Shown: piece after piece, positions 55,106 through 64,000 of the stretch
How positions within the stretch are numbered: position 1 is the stretch's first letter
How the letters are laid out: the number at the start of each line of letters is the position of its first letter
DNA from: Manduca sexta
Taxonomy: Eukaryota > Arthropoda > Insecta > Lepidoptera > Sphingidae
Length of the DNA stretch: 64,000 nt
Direction: 5' to 3'
Assembly: GCF_014839805.1 (NCBI RefSeq)
Contig: NC_051119.1
Span: 5,325,245 to 5,389,244, forward strand
Translations under genes and position numbers: made by a program
Notes under the pieces: generated by a model
Databases searched by the model: none
What the model was told of the DNA's origin: nothing
Seen by the model: the letters and a program-made list of their open reading frames with translations, nothing else

Positions 55106-56075
55106 CGTGACCTATTTACTGGTCTACCATAAATTTAAAAACATTTTGACGGCCATTTAATTATCAATACGATAAATCCATATCTCAATGTTAATTTCAC
55201 ATATTTATCACTTTTCATTTCGCCTACATACATTGAAGGTCAAATGATTCATAAGTAAATAGAAAACACGTGCTTTCGAATATTTGTTGACTTTTTTTCA
55301 TGTCAAAACTAATGTTAAGTGCAGAGGTGATTGACAAGGTTAAGGAGTTTGATCTCTTTGACACGAGTGGCAAAATAGCAAGCTATTTAGTTGATGATAA
55401 GTGATTATAATGTAGGGTATTTTTTGATTGACCCTTATATAATGTAAAATGACAACTATACTACCAAACTGGGCCCTAAGACCTAAAGTAGGTGAGACTG
55501 ACTCCCAGCTACTGGACAGTACAATACAGGATGTTTATTAAAGAGGACATTGCTTTTTTTGACGATCGTCAGAATAATGCTACGATTTTTCTATAATTTC
55601 TTTCTGATATTGTATATTTTTACCAAGTATATGATAGTTGCTGTCCACTTAGGTACAAAATATATCAACCCTTTCCCCAATGGGGTGGCTGCTAGCTTTG
55701 GATAAAACAAAATAACACGGAAAGAGAGGAAAGCATTAAGGGTCTTAGACATTTTCGTTGACCACTCGAAATGCAACTACAAAGGAACAATTTAAAGTAG
55801 TTTTTCCATCAGTACTATTCCGGTTTAGCTGACCTATTCAAATTGGATGCAAAACCAGCTACAATGTGCGTATAAATTGTGAATTTATTGCAGTTTTATT
55901 TGCTTAATAACGTTTCCTTGTTTTACTGCAAAATGGTTTTGCAGGAGGCATGGTATTGAAGAGTAAAATGTATTATAGAAAAAGGTATTAGCAATGCTAG
56001 GTCGATCATATTTATGTAATATCAGCTGATTAACGCTATGGAGTTAGTTTTCGCCACTACCATTAGGACTCGAGA
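55106..56075. other. AT-rich spacer, nothing recognised
   Basis: No coding signal or shared repeat. Confidence 0.5.
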
Positions 56076-56100
56076 TGAATTAGGATAGTAACACGAACGG

Positions 56101-56490
56101 TGCGTATAACCTGGTAATGTCATGTTTGGTGCAGTAGACGAGCGCTTTCCGCGCTGCCACCGACGCAGTGTATACGCGAGTGTTGTTATGTGTAGTGCAG
56201 AAGACGAACGCTCTCCATGCTGTCACCGACGCGGCGTATAGCCGAGTGCTGATATGCGTGGTGCAGTAGACGAACGCTCTGTGCGCTGTCACCGATGCGG
56301 CGTATTACCGAGTGTTGATATGTGTGTTACAGTAGACTAGCGCGTTCTGTGCCGTCGTGGGTTCTTCATTCACCCAATTGCTTGTATATAGAGGGCAGTA
56401 GCTTAGGCTCTGTGATGACACTGGATAGTCATACATCTGATTGCTGTTATACGTAGTGCAGACGAGCGGTCTCTGCGCCTGTATCTATTA
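56101..56490 (-). repeat. 66-bp satellite, minus strand, about four units plus decayed ones
   Basis: GTGCAGTAGACGAGCGCTTTCC recurs at about 66-base intervals (near 56130, 56196, 56262, 56328), each followed by GACGCAGTGTATACGCGAG-type sequence. A more decayed unit is at 56450-56490 (GTAGTGCAGACGAGCGG). Inverted relative to the arrays at 14.3, 28.8, 34.1 and 39.8 kb. Confidence 0.87.
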
Positions 56491-56494
56491 CGGC

Positions 56495-57530
56495 CATTTA
56501 AACGTCAGGCGATTATAACATATTGTCATATTTATATAGAAGGCAAACGCTTCTTCGACGGTAACTTTTGCATGCGGTGAATACGGATGTAACTCATTGT
56601 ACGTAAGGGTACAGTTAGTTAATTTGCATAATTGTATAACTGTTCAAAATCCTTTTTGTGGCGGTCAATTTAAATAAATAAAAAATATTTTATAATAAGT
56701 TGACGAAGTCACCGCTGAGGTCATTTATTTTTGATAGTTTTTTTTCTTAATTAACGTAGCTATAAAAATGGCTGAATCAATAAAATCCGGTGGCAACCAA
56801 ATGCATCAACTTTAAAGGCTACAAGGCATTGTATTAAGATCTTTGAACGGGTAAAAAATAAAAAAAAACTTTTTTAAGTTGAGACGGACAAGAGACTAGA
56901 TCACTGGCTGTGCAACAAAAATAAAACTCGCACATAATCTTGTCTATGGAAAATTAAAAAGGACAGGACTGTATGATGAACAACGCATTCTGTGATGCAA
57001 TTGTTTGTGGCTGTTTGGCCAGTCACCTTAGCCTATCTTTTTTTAAACTATTATTTTTAGTAACTTCACATCCTTCACGTCTTTCCAATCGAATTAGCAA
57101 CATTATAAAACTCAATTACAATGTAATAAGGTTGAAAGTGCATTATAAAGTTGGACGAAGTTAAAATAGATAAAAAATTGAACATACGTGCAGCGGAGCA
57201 AGGTTGTGTGGCTTTAAAAAAGTGATAGATCGAGTTACCGACTCCAGTAACTGGAATCTGTATGCAATTATTATTCTATGCAGAGACGAGAGATCCGTTA
57301 GCGAAAACATTCGTGTACTTACCCGAAATGTTCAATCTTATTAAACAACACAACACAACACACACACAAGCACAGATCTGTTAATGCAAAACTTTCTACA
57401 ACTTTACTGATATCACAAGTCGAAAAAAACCTGTTTTGTACACAGACAAAGTATATCCCGATGTGTTATTACACACTGTTGGTTGTTTAAACACGTTTCT
57501 ATGTGAAAAACAAGTTGTCCCGTGTTTTTT
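56495..57530. other. AT-rich spacer, nothing recognised
   Basis: A CA-rich tract lies near 57347-57374. No coding signal. Confidence 0.5.
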
Positions 57531-57534
57531 GGTG

Positions 57535-57790
57535 ACGTGAATATTTTTTTTGGGTGCGAGAGCGCGCGCGTGCGTCCCGTCCGAGAGCTCGGTGCCGTCT
57601 GACTTGGCCAAAGCATTGGTTGACCTTCGAGTAATGAAATGCGACCAAGTGAAGTTGGTTCATGGACCGGTTCGCTTTAGGCAAAAGTGGCTGTCTTTTT
57701 TTTTCATTCTCACTCACTCAAATTCAGTCGGTTTGAGCAATGAGCTTCGCAGCTCCGTGCTTGGAACTTTATTCTTCAGCATTTTTGAGC
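57535..57790. promoter_or_regulatory. Local GC-rich segment, possible promoter or untranslated first exon
   Basis: Unlike its neighbours this stretch is GC-rich and contains GTGACGTGAAT, GAGAGCGCGCGCGTGCGTCC, GAGAGCTCGGTGCCGTC and TCACTCACTCAAATTCAGTCGG (the last with initiator-like TCAGT). No copy of it is seen elsewhere in the window. Overlapping frames exist on both strands, none convincing. A potential splice donor (TAATGTAAGTAT) lies at about 57970. This is inference from composition only. Confidence 0.25.
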
Positions 57791-57799
57791 GTTAAATGG

Positions 57800-58320
57800 T
57801 TGACATTCTTGATTCTTCTCAGTCAATAGGCCTTTTTCAAAATGGCGGATTCAATAAATTATGGAGTGATGTGATGGCATCGAATTGCTTTTATGTTTTG
57901 TGTTTCTTCTTCTCATTTGTGTTTCCTATATTCCACTTCGGTGTTGAGTTTACCAGCTGACATGTCTATGTAATGTAAGTATTAAATTAACTAGCTAGAG
58001 GTGATGTACGTCAAGAGGTATGCAAGAATGATGCCGGTTACTCCTTAGGTTTATTTAGATAGAAGATTACAATATATTGATAATGTAGTATTTAATGGTT
58101 CTATATTATTTCATAAAGCATCTGATTAAGGAAAAATAAGATAGAGACTTAATTAACCCCAATAACCCTACTTACATTTATCTAAGTGTATAATATATTG
58201 TATGTAAGTTTTAAAAAAACCATTTAAACCATTTATTTCTCTACACACATACACACAAACACCACAAAAAAAAGTATAAAAAGAAAAAAAAAACACACAC
58301 TCAGTTAACAATACCAGGCA
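57800..58320. other. AT-rich spacer with A- and CA-rich runs
   Basis: A/C-rich low-complexity sequence at 58240-58300. No coding signal. Confidence 0.5.
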
Positions 58321-58327
58321 TACAGCG

Positions 58328-58500
58328 GATTCGTTGCATGATAGGTATGTGTGTAAACTTGTCAAACTTATCTCTGTCGTTCGATCCCTAGACACAGCTA
58401 CTGCACCAACCGCAAATAATAAGTTTGTAATAGTAAATTCGCTTTCTTGGTATTAAAGTACAAATTGGTTTTCAAAAATTTTCGGTTACATGTGTTGTAA
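58328..58500 (+). mobile_element. Repeat family H, internal part
   Basis: GTAAACTTGTCAAACTTATC, CCAACCGCAAATAATAAGTTTG, TAATAGTAAATTCGCTTTC and GGTTACATGTGTTGTAAGAC align with 42010-42200. Confidence 0.6.
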
Positions 58501-58562
58501 GACATTGTTTTGCGGTATAAAACTAGTCTGCAGTTTTTACTGTCTCGATCTCTCTGTTTTGA

Positions 58563-58806
58563 CTGTCACCGTGGCGTAGTTGTATTGCATGCGCGTTACG
58601 GCTGCGCTCTGAAGTCCTGGGTTCGAATCCCGGGTCGGGCAAAATATATTTGGGTGTTTTGCTCAGTATCAGCCTGGAGTCTGGAATTTCTGGTGGATAT
58701 GGCGATAGGCTCGCCGTCTATCACATCATGGGACGGAACAGACTTGGCGAACAGTGCGCCCTGGTTGCGCCTCTGCATACCCTTCACGGATAAATGCGTG
58801 ATGTAT
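58563..58806 (+). mobile_element. tRNA-derived SINE, family B, full length
   Basis: Head CACCGTGGCGTAGTTGTATTG (A-box) and GGGTTCGAATCCCGGGTCGG (B-box). The body has CTCAGTATCAGCCTGGAGTC, GATATGGCGATAGGCTCGCC, ATCATGGGACGGAACAG and GATAAATGCGTGATGTATG. The long frame at 58510-58878 is a read-through of this SINE. Confidence 0.88.
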
Positions 58807-59029
58807 GTTGGTTTGTTTTTTCTCGATTTCTTTGATTTTTTATATTTGAATGTAGCCTCAAGGTCAAGGGCAGCCTAGGGTGTTTGTCGTCCAAAAATTT
58901 AAAATTTCAATACCTACTTACAATATTTGACAATAACATATTTTTCAATTAAGCTGTTTCATTATCTCGATGTGTTTCAACCAACCGATTCACCAGCTTT
59001 ATGCTATATAATCTAGCCCGTGTTTTAAG

Positions 59030-59190
59030 TGTCGACTACATCTAGATTTTACAATTATACAACTTTTTTAATTTTTTTAAATTTTAGCTGTTGGTGGTCC
59101 GATCTACGCAGAATGAGCTCACAGTGCCTTGAAGTCTGGCAAAAGAACGGTCGCCAGACTTCAAGACACTGTGAGCTCATTCTACTTCTA
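59030..59190. mobile_element. Foldback element family G, core with a 31-bp palindrome
   Basis: Left arm 59110-59140 and right arm 59153-59183 are inverted repeats of 31 bases with one mismatch (AGAATGAGCTCACAGTG...), separated by 12 bases. The upstream part (ACAATTATACAACTTTTTT, TTAGCTGTTGGTGGTCCG) matches 63510-63550, where only one arm of the palindrome remains. Confidence 0.8.
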
Positions 59191-59191
59191 G

Positions 59192-59650
59192 ATTAAAGCC
59201 CCGAAAAGATAAGTATGACATATGAAAAAGGGGAGGCGGTAGACATGAAGGTATTTGTCTGTATTGCATTTAACCTTTATGGTTAGGCGTAGGTGGTATT
59301 TGTAAGCCATGGCTGTCTTAGAGACGTATGTGACGGTCAAATGTCAAAAAGTTAGACTACTTTTATGATATTTTTATTACGTAATCATCTTGGTCTATTG
59401 ACAGTACTTTCTGTTGAACCGTCACATGCGCAGAAGCAGGCCACCGTTGATTTTAGTCGGCATTTAGATGATATCTAGATCGGAAGGCCGGTAAGTCCAT
59501 TTGAATCCTTAAATTTAGTTTTAATAGCATGGGTTTGTATTACCTTAGTGGTTTTTTTATATTTCATATAATAACATTTTTTGATTGATGACTCCTTCTT
59601 AGCCGAACTTCAGCCATGGCGGCCAATCGGAACTAATGTTTCTAATAGAC
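59192..59650. other. Spacer, nothing recognised
   Basis: No coding signal or shared repeat. Confidence 0.45.
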
Positions 59651-59659
59651 ATAATAAGA

Positions 59660-59815
59660 CTTCTCATGTCACAGGATAGCGAGCGCAATGGAATACCAAA
59701 TAATACTTACTTTGCAATTCAAGGTGTTAGATGTTTCTACTGTTTATGGGCGGTCGTATGGCTTACCATCAGGCGAACGGCAAGCTCGTCTCGTTATTCA
59801 AAGGAATAAAAAAAT
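59660..59815 (+). mobile_element. Repeat family D fragment
   Basis: GGATAGCGAGCGCAATGG, AATACCAAATAATACTTAC, CAAGGTGTTAGATGTTTC, TACTGTTTATGGGCGGTCG, CTTACCATCAGGCGAACGG and CAAGCTCGTCTCG, opposite in strand to the other copies. Confidence 0.75.
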
Positions 59816-59969
59816 ACGGACGAAAAATAAGCGACAATTTTTAAATCGTTTCTAACATGCTTAGGCTTTAGATTAGCATTTTAAAATCTAGATTTGGAGA
59901 AAAAAAATATTGTTCAAAATAAAACAATAAATTACGACCACTTAAAAGTCGTGCTTTTAAATAAAAATA

Positions 59970-60535
59970 AAAAACTAGATAAGTGCGAGTTGGACTCGTG
60001 CGCCGAGGGTTCTGTACAAACTTGTTGATTAGTAAGTTTACAAGTTCAGACTTGACAAACTTAACTTTGCCTTTCGGTTCATAGATAAGATTATTGCACC
60101 ATCTGCAAATAATAAATTAGTAATTATGATTAATTCGCTTTTATTTTGTTAGTAAAGTAATTTTTTTGAGAATTTCAATTTTATTTTTCCTTTACATATT
60201 ACGCTCTATCATTCAATAGGATATTGCTATTTGCCAAATTTCATGGTTAAATTTAAAATTATAATCATGGCTTTTATTTCCTTGTAGAAAATGCGAAAAT
60301 ATGCGACATAAATGGTCACATATTTCGATCGCATTGTCTTACAATTTTGATTCTTGCACAGCTGAAACAGAGAGAATAGAGTATTTTATTAACCAACTTC
60401 AAAAGTAGGAGGTTCTCAATACTACATGTATTTTTTTGCTTAATACCTCTACGTGTTTCTAAGAAAAAGGCCTTTAGAGACAAACAACAAAGTGATTCTA
60501 TATAGATTTATTTTGGGATATGGAATCCTAAAAAT
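59970..60535 (+). mobile_element. Interspersed repeat family H, near complete
   Basis: Head AACTAGATAAGTGCGAGTTGG, CTCGTGCGCCGAGGGTTCTG. Middle TTTGCCTTTCGGTTCATAG, CTGCAAATAATAAATTAG. End TTAATACCTCTACGTGTTTC and GGGATATGGAATCCTAAAAA. Confidence 0.68.
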
Positions 60536-60539
60536 GCGA

Positions 60540-60945
60540 AAGTTGGGCATTTCATCACAACGCAATATTTTAGCCGTAATGCCTTAGCTATTTTTGATTT
60601 TTTTATCGCTATCTATGCAAAAGAATAAGACGCTATACCGCCTTAGTTTGTTTTTTTTTATTATAATCCGATATTAAGCTGTGAGGTAAATGACCAATGA
60701 TCCTGGTTCCGGTGATTCTCATCCGGGGTGATCCTGTGTACAACCAGTTATACTGACCTGAATAATTCAGCAATCGTACAAAGATAGAGAGAGAGAGAGA
60801 GAAGAAGACTTCAAAAAAAGGAACAAGTTATCAATTCGACGTGATTTTTTTTATACAATATTATTTTAATTGCACTTTCCAAAATTTCAAGTTGAGATAC
60901 ATTCATAAGTAAGAAATTCTTGCGACAGCCCTTTATAACTTTTTT
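60540..60945. other. Spacer with a (GA)n microsatellite
   Basis: A GA run at 60785-60803. The rest is unrecognised. Confidence 0.5.
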
Positions 60946-60949
60946 CTAG

Positions 60950-61105
60950 GAGGTTGGCTGGTGGTCTATCGCAATATCGGGCACAAATTTGAAACCCTAG
61001 GCTGATACTGAGTCGAAACTCAACACTCTTTTCTTGGCCCGGGACTCAAACCCGAGACCTTAGCACTGCAGACTTGCCATAATAACTACGCCACAAAGGC
61101 GGGTT
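60950..61105 (-). mobile_element. SINE family B, 5' part
   Basis: The plus strand shows CTATCGCAATATCGGGCAC, AAACCCTAGGCTGATACTG, CCCGGGACTCAAACCCGAG (inverted B-box) and ATAACTACGCCACAAAGGCGG (inverted A-box). Confidence 0.8.
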
Positions 61106-61109
61106 ATTT

Positions 61110-61790
61110 TTTCTGGATAAAAAAACAATAGTGTTCCCTATAACTCGCCGAGCTTCACCACGCGGTGTCAACGCGTACCACTGTTGATCCTGGCTTACAG
61201 GAGTTGTAGTGGTGGGTGTGAGGGCTGGAAAATCTATAAGGTCACTGTCTTGCCTTGAGATTATAAAAAGTGCAAAAGGTAAACCATTATCTTTCCAATA
61301 TTTTTAAAACATTTTTCGTATTTTTATATTTCTTGCACACCATTAATTACTATAATTGTTTCGCAGTCACGAATTTCTGTAAGAAATGTTCTAAAAACCA
61401 CACTAATGGAGGATATGTTTTTTGCATTCATTATTTTACATTAAAAAGGTTTTAGTGACGTTATTGTGAAAAAATAAAACGCGTGATGAAGTGAGGCCAT
61501 GAAAATAAACAAATATAAGGCAACGCAGAGACGTAGTAGACATAATTTTCTTATTCAACTGTTTTTTAACCATTGTCGAATTTTGCTATTAAGTTATCTT
61601 ATTTTTGAAGAAATTTTAGGAATAAAGTTGATTAGTTCCCGACATTTTTCAGGTGTTTGGTGCATCAAGTTGAGCGCAGTGTCTTAGACTTAACAATTAT
61701 AAACGTATTTAAAGAGGCTGGACTAAATGTAAAGAAAGAAAAACATTTACTGGCAGGTTGAGTGGTGAACAAAACAATTTGCAATAAAAT
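61110..61790. other. Spacer, nothing recognised
   Basis: Two chance plus frames (61270-61455 and 61499-61687) without domains. Confidence 0.45.
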
Positions 61791-61794
61791 AAAA

Positions 61795-62015
61795 GTATTT
61801 TTCGGTATATATGGCGGTTTCTTATAATATAAATTTCCAGACGTTTCGAAGAGTTTGCAGCCTTCATGGTCACGGAGTACTGATGTGTTGGTCTCCGGAA
61901 AGTCAGTTACAATATCTACCTACATTTTATAGCTGCTGACGGTCCCATCTACGTCAAATCCGAATAATAGTTTTATTTCAATGTCTAACATTCGCATAAG
62001 AAATCAAAAATTACA
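61795..62015. mobile_element. Foldback element family G
   Basis: Left TTTTTCGGTATATATGGCGG, centre CAGACGTTTCGAAGAGTTTG, CAGCCTTCATGGTCACGG and ACAATATCTACCTACATTTT, right ATAGTTTTATTTCAATGTC, TAACATTCGCATAAGAAATC. The right end is the reverse complement of the left end of the copy at 10735. Confidence 0.7.
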
Positions 62016-62019
62016 CTAA

Positions 62020-62310
62020 AAAGAACTTATGAAGGTAAGAGAAAAAGAAAAATTAACAATATATTGTTTTTACTTATAACTCGATTTATTTTTTGCAAAC
62101 TATTCCTGATATTCTGAATTTTTAAATTCGTTCAGGACGGACACGAAATTGAAAATAACCGTTATCGATTGGGCTAATAAAGTATAATTTAAAAAATCCG
62201 CGTAAAAAACTATTTAATTCGTGTCAATAATGATTGATTGTTGTTAACGACTTGGCTCGGTTCACACGTTTCAGCCATCATAATATATATCAGCTTATAT
62301 CTATAGTCTG
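62020..62310. other. AT-rich spacer, nothing recognised
   Basis: No coding signal or shared repeat. Confidence 0.45.
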
Positions 62311-62316
62311 TATTAT

Positions 62317-62640
62317 ACAGGGTCATTTTGACATTGCGTTACTAAATGAAACCACTTACTCGACTTTGCCTTTGTTGACATTATGCCAATTGTACTAATT
62401 GCTGTTACATAAGTAATAATAAAAAATGCATAAAATCAAATATAGTCAAATACTCTTACATTAGGATAATCTTTGCTTAATTCATTGTATTGTCACGGAT
62501 AATTAGATAATAAAAAGAAGAATTATTCCAAAAAACCTTAAATCGAGAAAGTTAAGGTTTGCGACATCTTAGATTAAAATTAATATTTAAATTAGATTTA
62601 GTTACTTATATTGACTATTCGCCAATGTCACTCACGATGC
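62317..62640 (+). mobile_element. Family I inverted-repeat element, left end
   Basis: 62317-62353 is the 37-base terminus of the element at 49919-50325, with the C/T variant of its right arm. Subterminal CTCGACTTTGCCTTTGTTGAC follows the family. No right end is visible, so the copy is truncated and its right limit is a guess. Confidence 0.65.
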
Positions 62641-62920
62641 TAAACCAATGAAGGATTTATAAATTGTATCCGATTTAGGACTGAATGCATCGTCCATACT
62701 TTTTTGGTTATACTGGGCTGACCGCTCCATCTGCCGTGGTCTCGTTTTGTAATAAAAAGTTAATTTATTAATCGACGTAACAATTCATTGACATGTTTAA
62801 TTTAATAATAAAGGGCATCGTCCTCTTACTCATTGTTTTCTTTGTTGATTCATCCTTTATTTTGTAAGTCACCGCGCAGACCTCCAAGAAATATACAAAG
62901 TAGAGATTGGGATTTTATTT
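62641..62920. other. Spacer, nothing recognised
   Basis: No coding signal or shared repeat. Confidence 0.4.
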
Positions 62921-62930
62921 GTGTTCATAC

Positions 62931-63256
62931 ATTGACGTATATACTATAGACAAGAACGTTCATATAAACTATTTGTTCGAAATCTGAACTAAAACGACAA
63001 CCAAAACGTCACTGTGATAACGTATTTATTCACTTGAACAATAAATAATTTTACATATTTCACTAATATTTCTTATTCAAAATCAGGTTTACACTTAGAC
63101 TCGAGTTCTTATATCATGAGCGCCACTTCGTACACAACCACAAGATGTCAATATTGACCATACTAAAGTCAGTTTGAATGGATATCAGTTCAAATTAGTT
63201 GAACACTGTGAATGTTCGGAACGCCAAATCTAATACGTAGTACATATTATATCGAT
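62931..63256 (-). mobile_element. Unclassified dispersed repeat, family J, with 10-11-bp target duplication
   Basis: GTGTTCATAC at 62921-62930 and 63257-63266 flanks a full copy in inverse orientation. The minus strand reads TATGTACTACGTATTAG, GATTTGGCGTTCCGAAC, GTGGCGCTCATGATATAAG, GTGAATAAATACG, CAGTGACGTTTTGGTTGTCG and TATATACGTCAAT. No ORF, tRNA-like box or poly-A tail. Confidence 0.8.
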
Positions 63257-63359
63257 GTGTTCATACGATTAGTTTGAATATCAATACCGAGATATTATGT
63301 ATCAAAGATATTATCCCAGTGCGAAAATTAGGAAGTCAGACTTTAATATAAAATCATGT

Positions 63360-63670
63360 TGAAATAAAACTATTTTCTGTATTTTTTCGCGGTATTTATA
63401 TTATGATTTTCGATGAGTCGAAGACTACAGCCTTTTTGGTCACGGGCGGACTGAGTTGTTGGTCGTTCGAAAAGTCAAAGTTACAATATCTACCTACATT
63501 CTACAATTATACAAAATTTTAAATTTTTGTCTATTGACGATCCGACCTTCGTAGAATGAGCTCACTGCTTCATGAAGACAAGATTATAAAATTAACGAAA
63601 AAATCCGAAAACATGGTTTGATTCAATGTTTAACATTCGCTTAAACATAAGAAATCATTATCAGGTTTCT
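63360..63670. mobile_element. Foldback element family G, most complete copy
   Basis: Left GAAATAAAACTATTTTCTG, TTTTTTCGCGG. Centre GTCGAAGACTACAGCC, TTTTTGGTCACGGGCGGAC, GTTACAATATCTACCTACAT, CGTAGAATGAGCTCACTG. Right AAAAAATCCGAAAACATGG, TTTAACATTCGCTTAAACAT, AAGAAATCATTATCAGG. The left and right ends are imperfect inverted repeats of about 35 bases. Confidence 0.75.
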
Positions 63671-63674
63671 TAGA

Positions 63675-64000
63675 ATATAGGACTGCATATAAGGATAACC
63701 ATAAAAATTAAAGATAGGTACAAAGTAAAAGGTTACTAAAACGCAGTGGCATTTCGCTAAAATTACCTCCAAGGCCCGTACTTAATTTTATGGACCCTAA
63801 ACATGTTTTCAGGACATCCAACCGTACGGCAAGAATAATTTAAACCTTACGCAATGTTATGAGGAACTACGATAAAGTAGAAAGCTGTTAAAGTGTTAAT
63901 AGAATAGAGAAATTTCATGATTCCTGAGAGGGTTGTGCAGTCATATAAAAAATTAAATTAATTTATTCCTTATTTCACGAGCCCATAAACTCTCAGCAGT
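63675..64000. other. Spacer at window end, nothing recognised
   Basis: No coding signal or shared repeat. Confidence 0.4.

Noticed and set aside
57396..57795. Overlapping frames of 67-81 codons on both strands in the GC-rich island as coding exons
   Set aside because: Openness on both strands follows from high GC and few stops. None shows a domain, and the region is better described as a possible regulatory or untranslated sequence.
58510..58878. 122-codon plus-strand frame as a gene
   Set aside because: It reads straight through a full-length SINE family B (58563-58806), including its B-box.

Overview
This window looks like nuclear DNA of a moth or butterfly (Lepidoptera). It is AT-rich (roughly two thirds A+T by eye) and has no bacterial-style gene packing, no intact open reading frame of convincing length and no recognisable complete gene. 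It is crowded with repeat types familiar from lepidopteran genomes: tRNA-derived SINEs, 5'-truncated LINE tails, short non-autonomous Helitrons (TCTATATATATAAAAATG start, CTAG end, inserted between A and T), miniature inverted-repeat elements, and interspersed fragments carrying signatures such as GCGGCTTCGCCCGCG. The reading frames of 60-210 codons are almost all chance frames or frames held open by tandem repeats or SINE bodies. I report no confident protein-coding gene. The only protein-derived sequence I can read is the last 48 codons of a LINE reverse-transcriptase ORF (21142-21288).

Layout. 1-2.5 kb: two blocks of a ~90-bp GC-rich minisatellite. 2.5-9.6 kb: LINE-tail fragments, three SINE insertions, a degenerate patch of a second, 66-bp minisatellite, and a cluster of small DNA transposons, including a hAT-like MITE with a perfect 8-bp target duplication. 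9.6-21.5 kb: SINEs, a 66-bp minisatellite block (14.3-14.7 kb), a tandem duplication, an unclassified ~320-bp repeat, and a LINE end nested in another repeat. 21.5-31.3 kb: AT-rich DNA, then Helitrons, SINEs and a further 66-bp block. 31.3-35 kb: a LINE A-rich tail and the largest 66-bp array, which has higher-order structure. 35-48 kb: mostly SINE and LINE fragments, one small 66-bp block and one Helitron. 48-56 kb: an (AT)n microsatellite, a LINE tail, a 407-bp inverted-repeat element and a SINE with a perfect 13-bp target duplication. 56-64 kb: a 66-bp block on the minus strand, a locally GC-rich possible promoter or first exon (57.5-57.8 kb), SINEs, foldback elements and a 31-bp palindrome.

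No genes act together here. What does connect is the mobile DNA. SINE family A, the LINE remnant at 21.1 kb and two minus-strand tails at 3.0 and 40.2 kb share a related 3' end (CAGCAGTGG followed by GGCTGAT and a trinucleotide tail). This fits SINEs being copied by a LINE's machinery. The least explained components are the 66-bp tandem repeat (at least six places in 64 kb), the 90-bp minisatellite, and the ~320-bp repeat at 16.3, 50.3 and 62.9 kb. All family assignments come from reading the sequence and recalling known repeat hallmarks; no database was searched. Coordinates of diverged repeats are good to about 10-20 bases.
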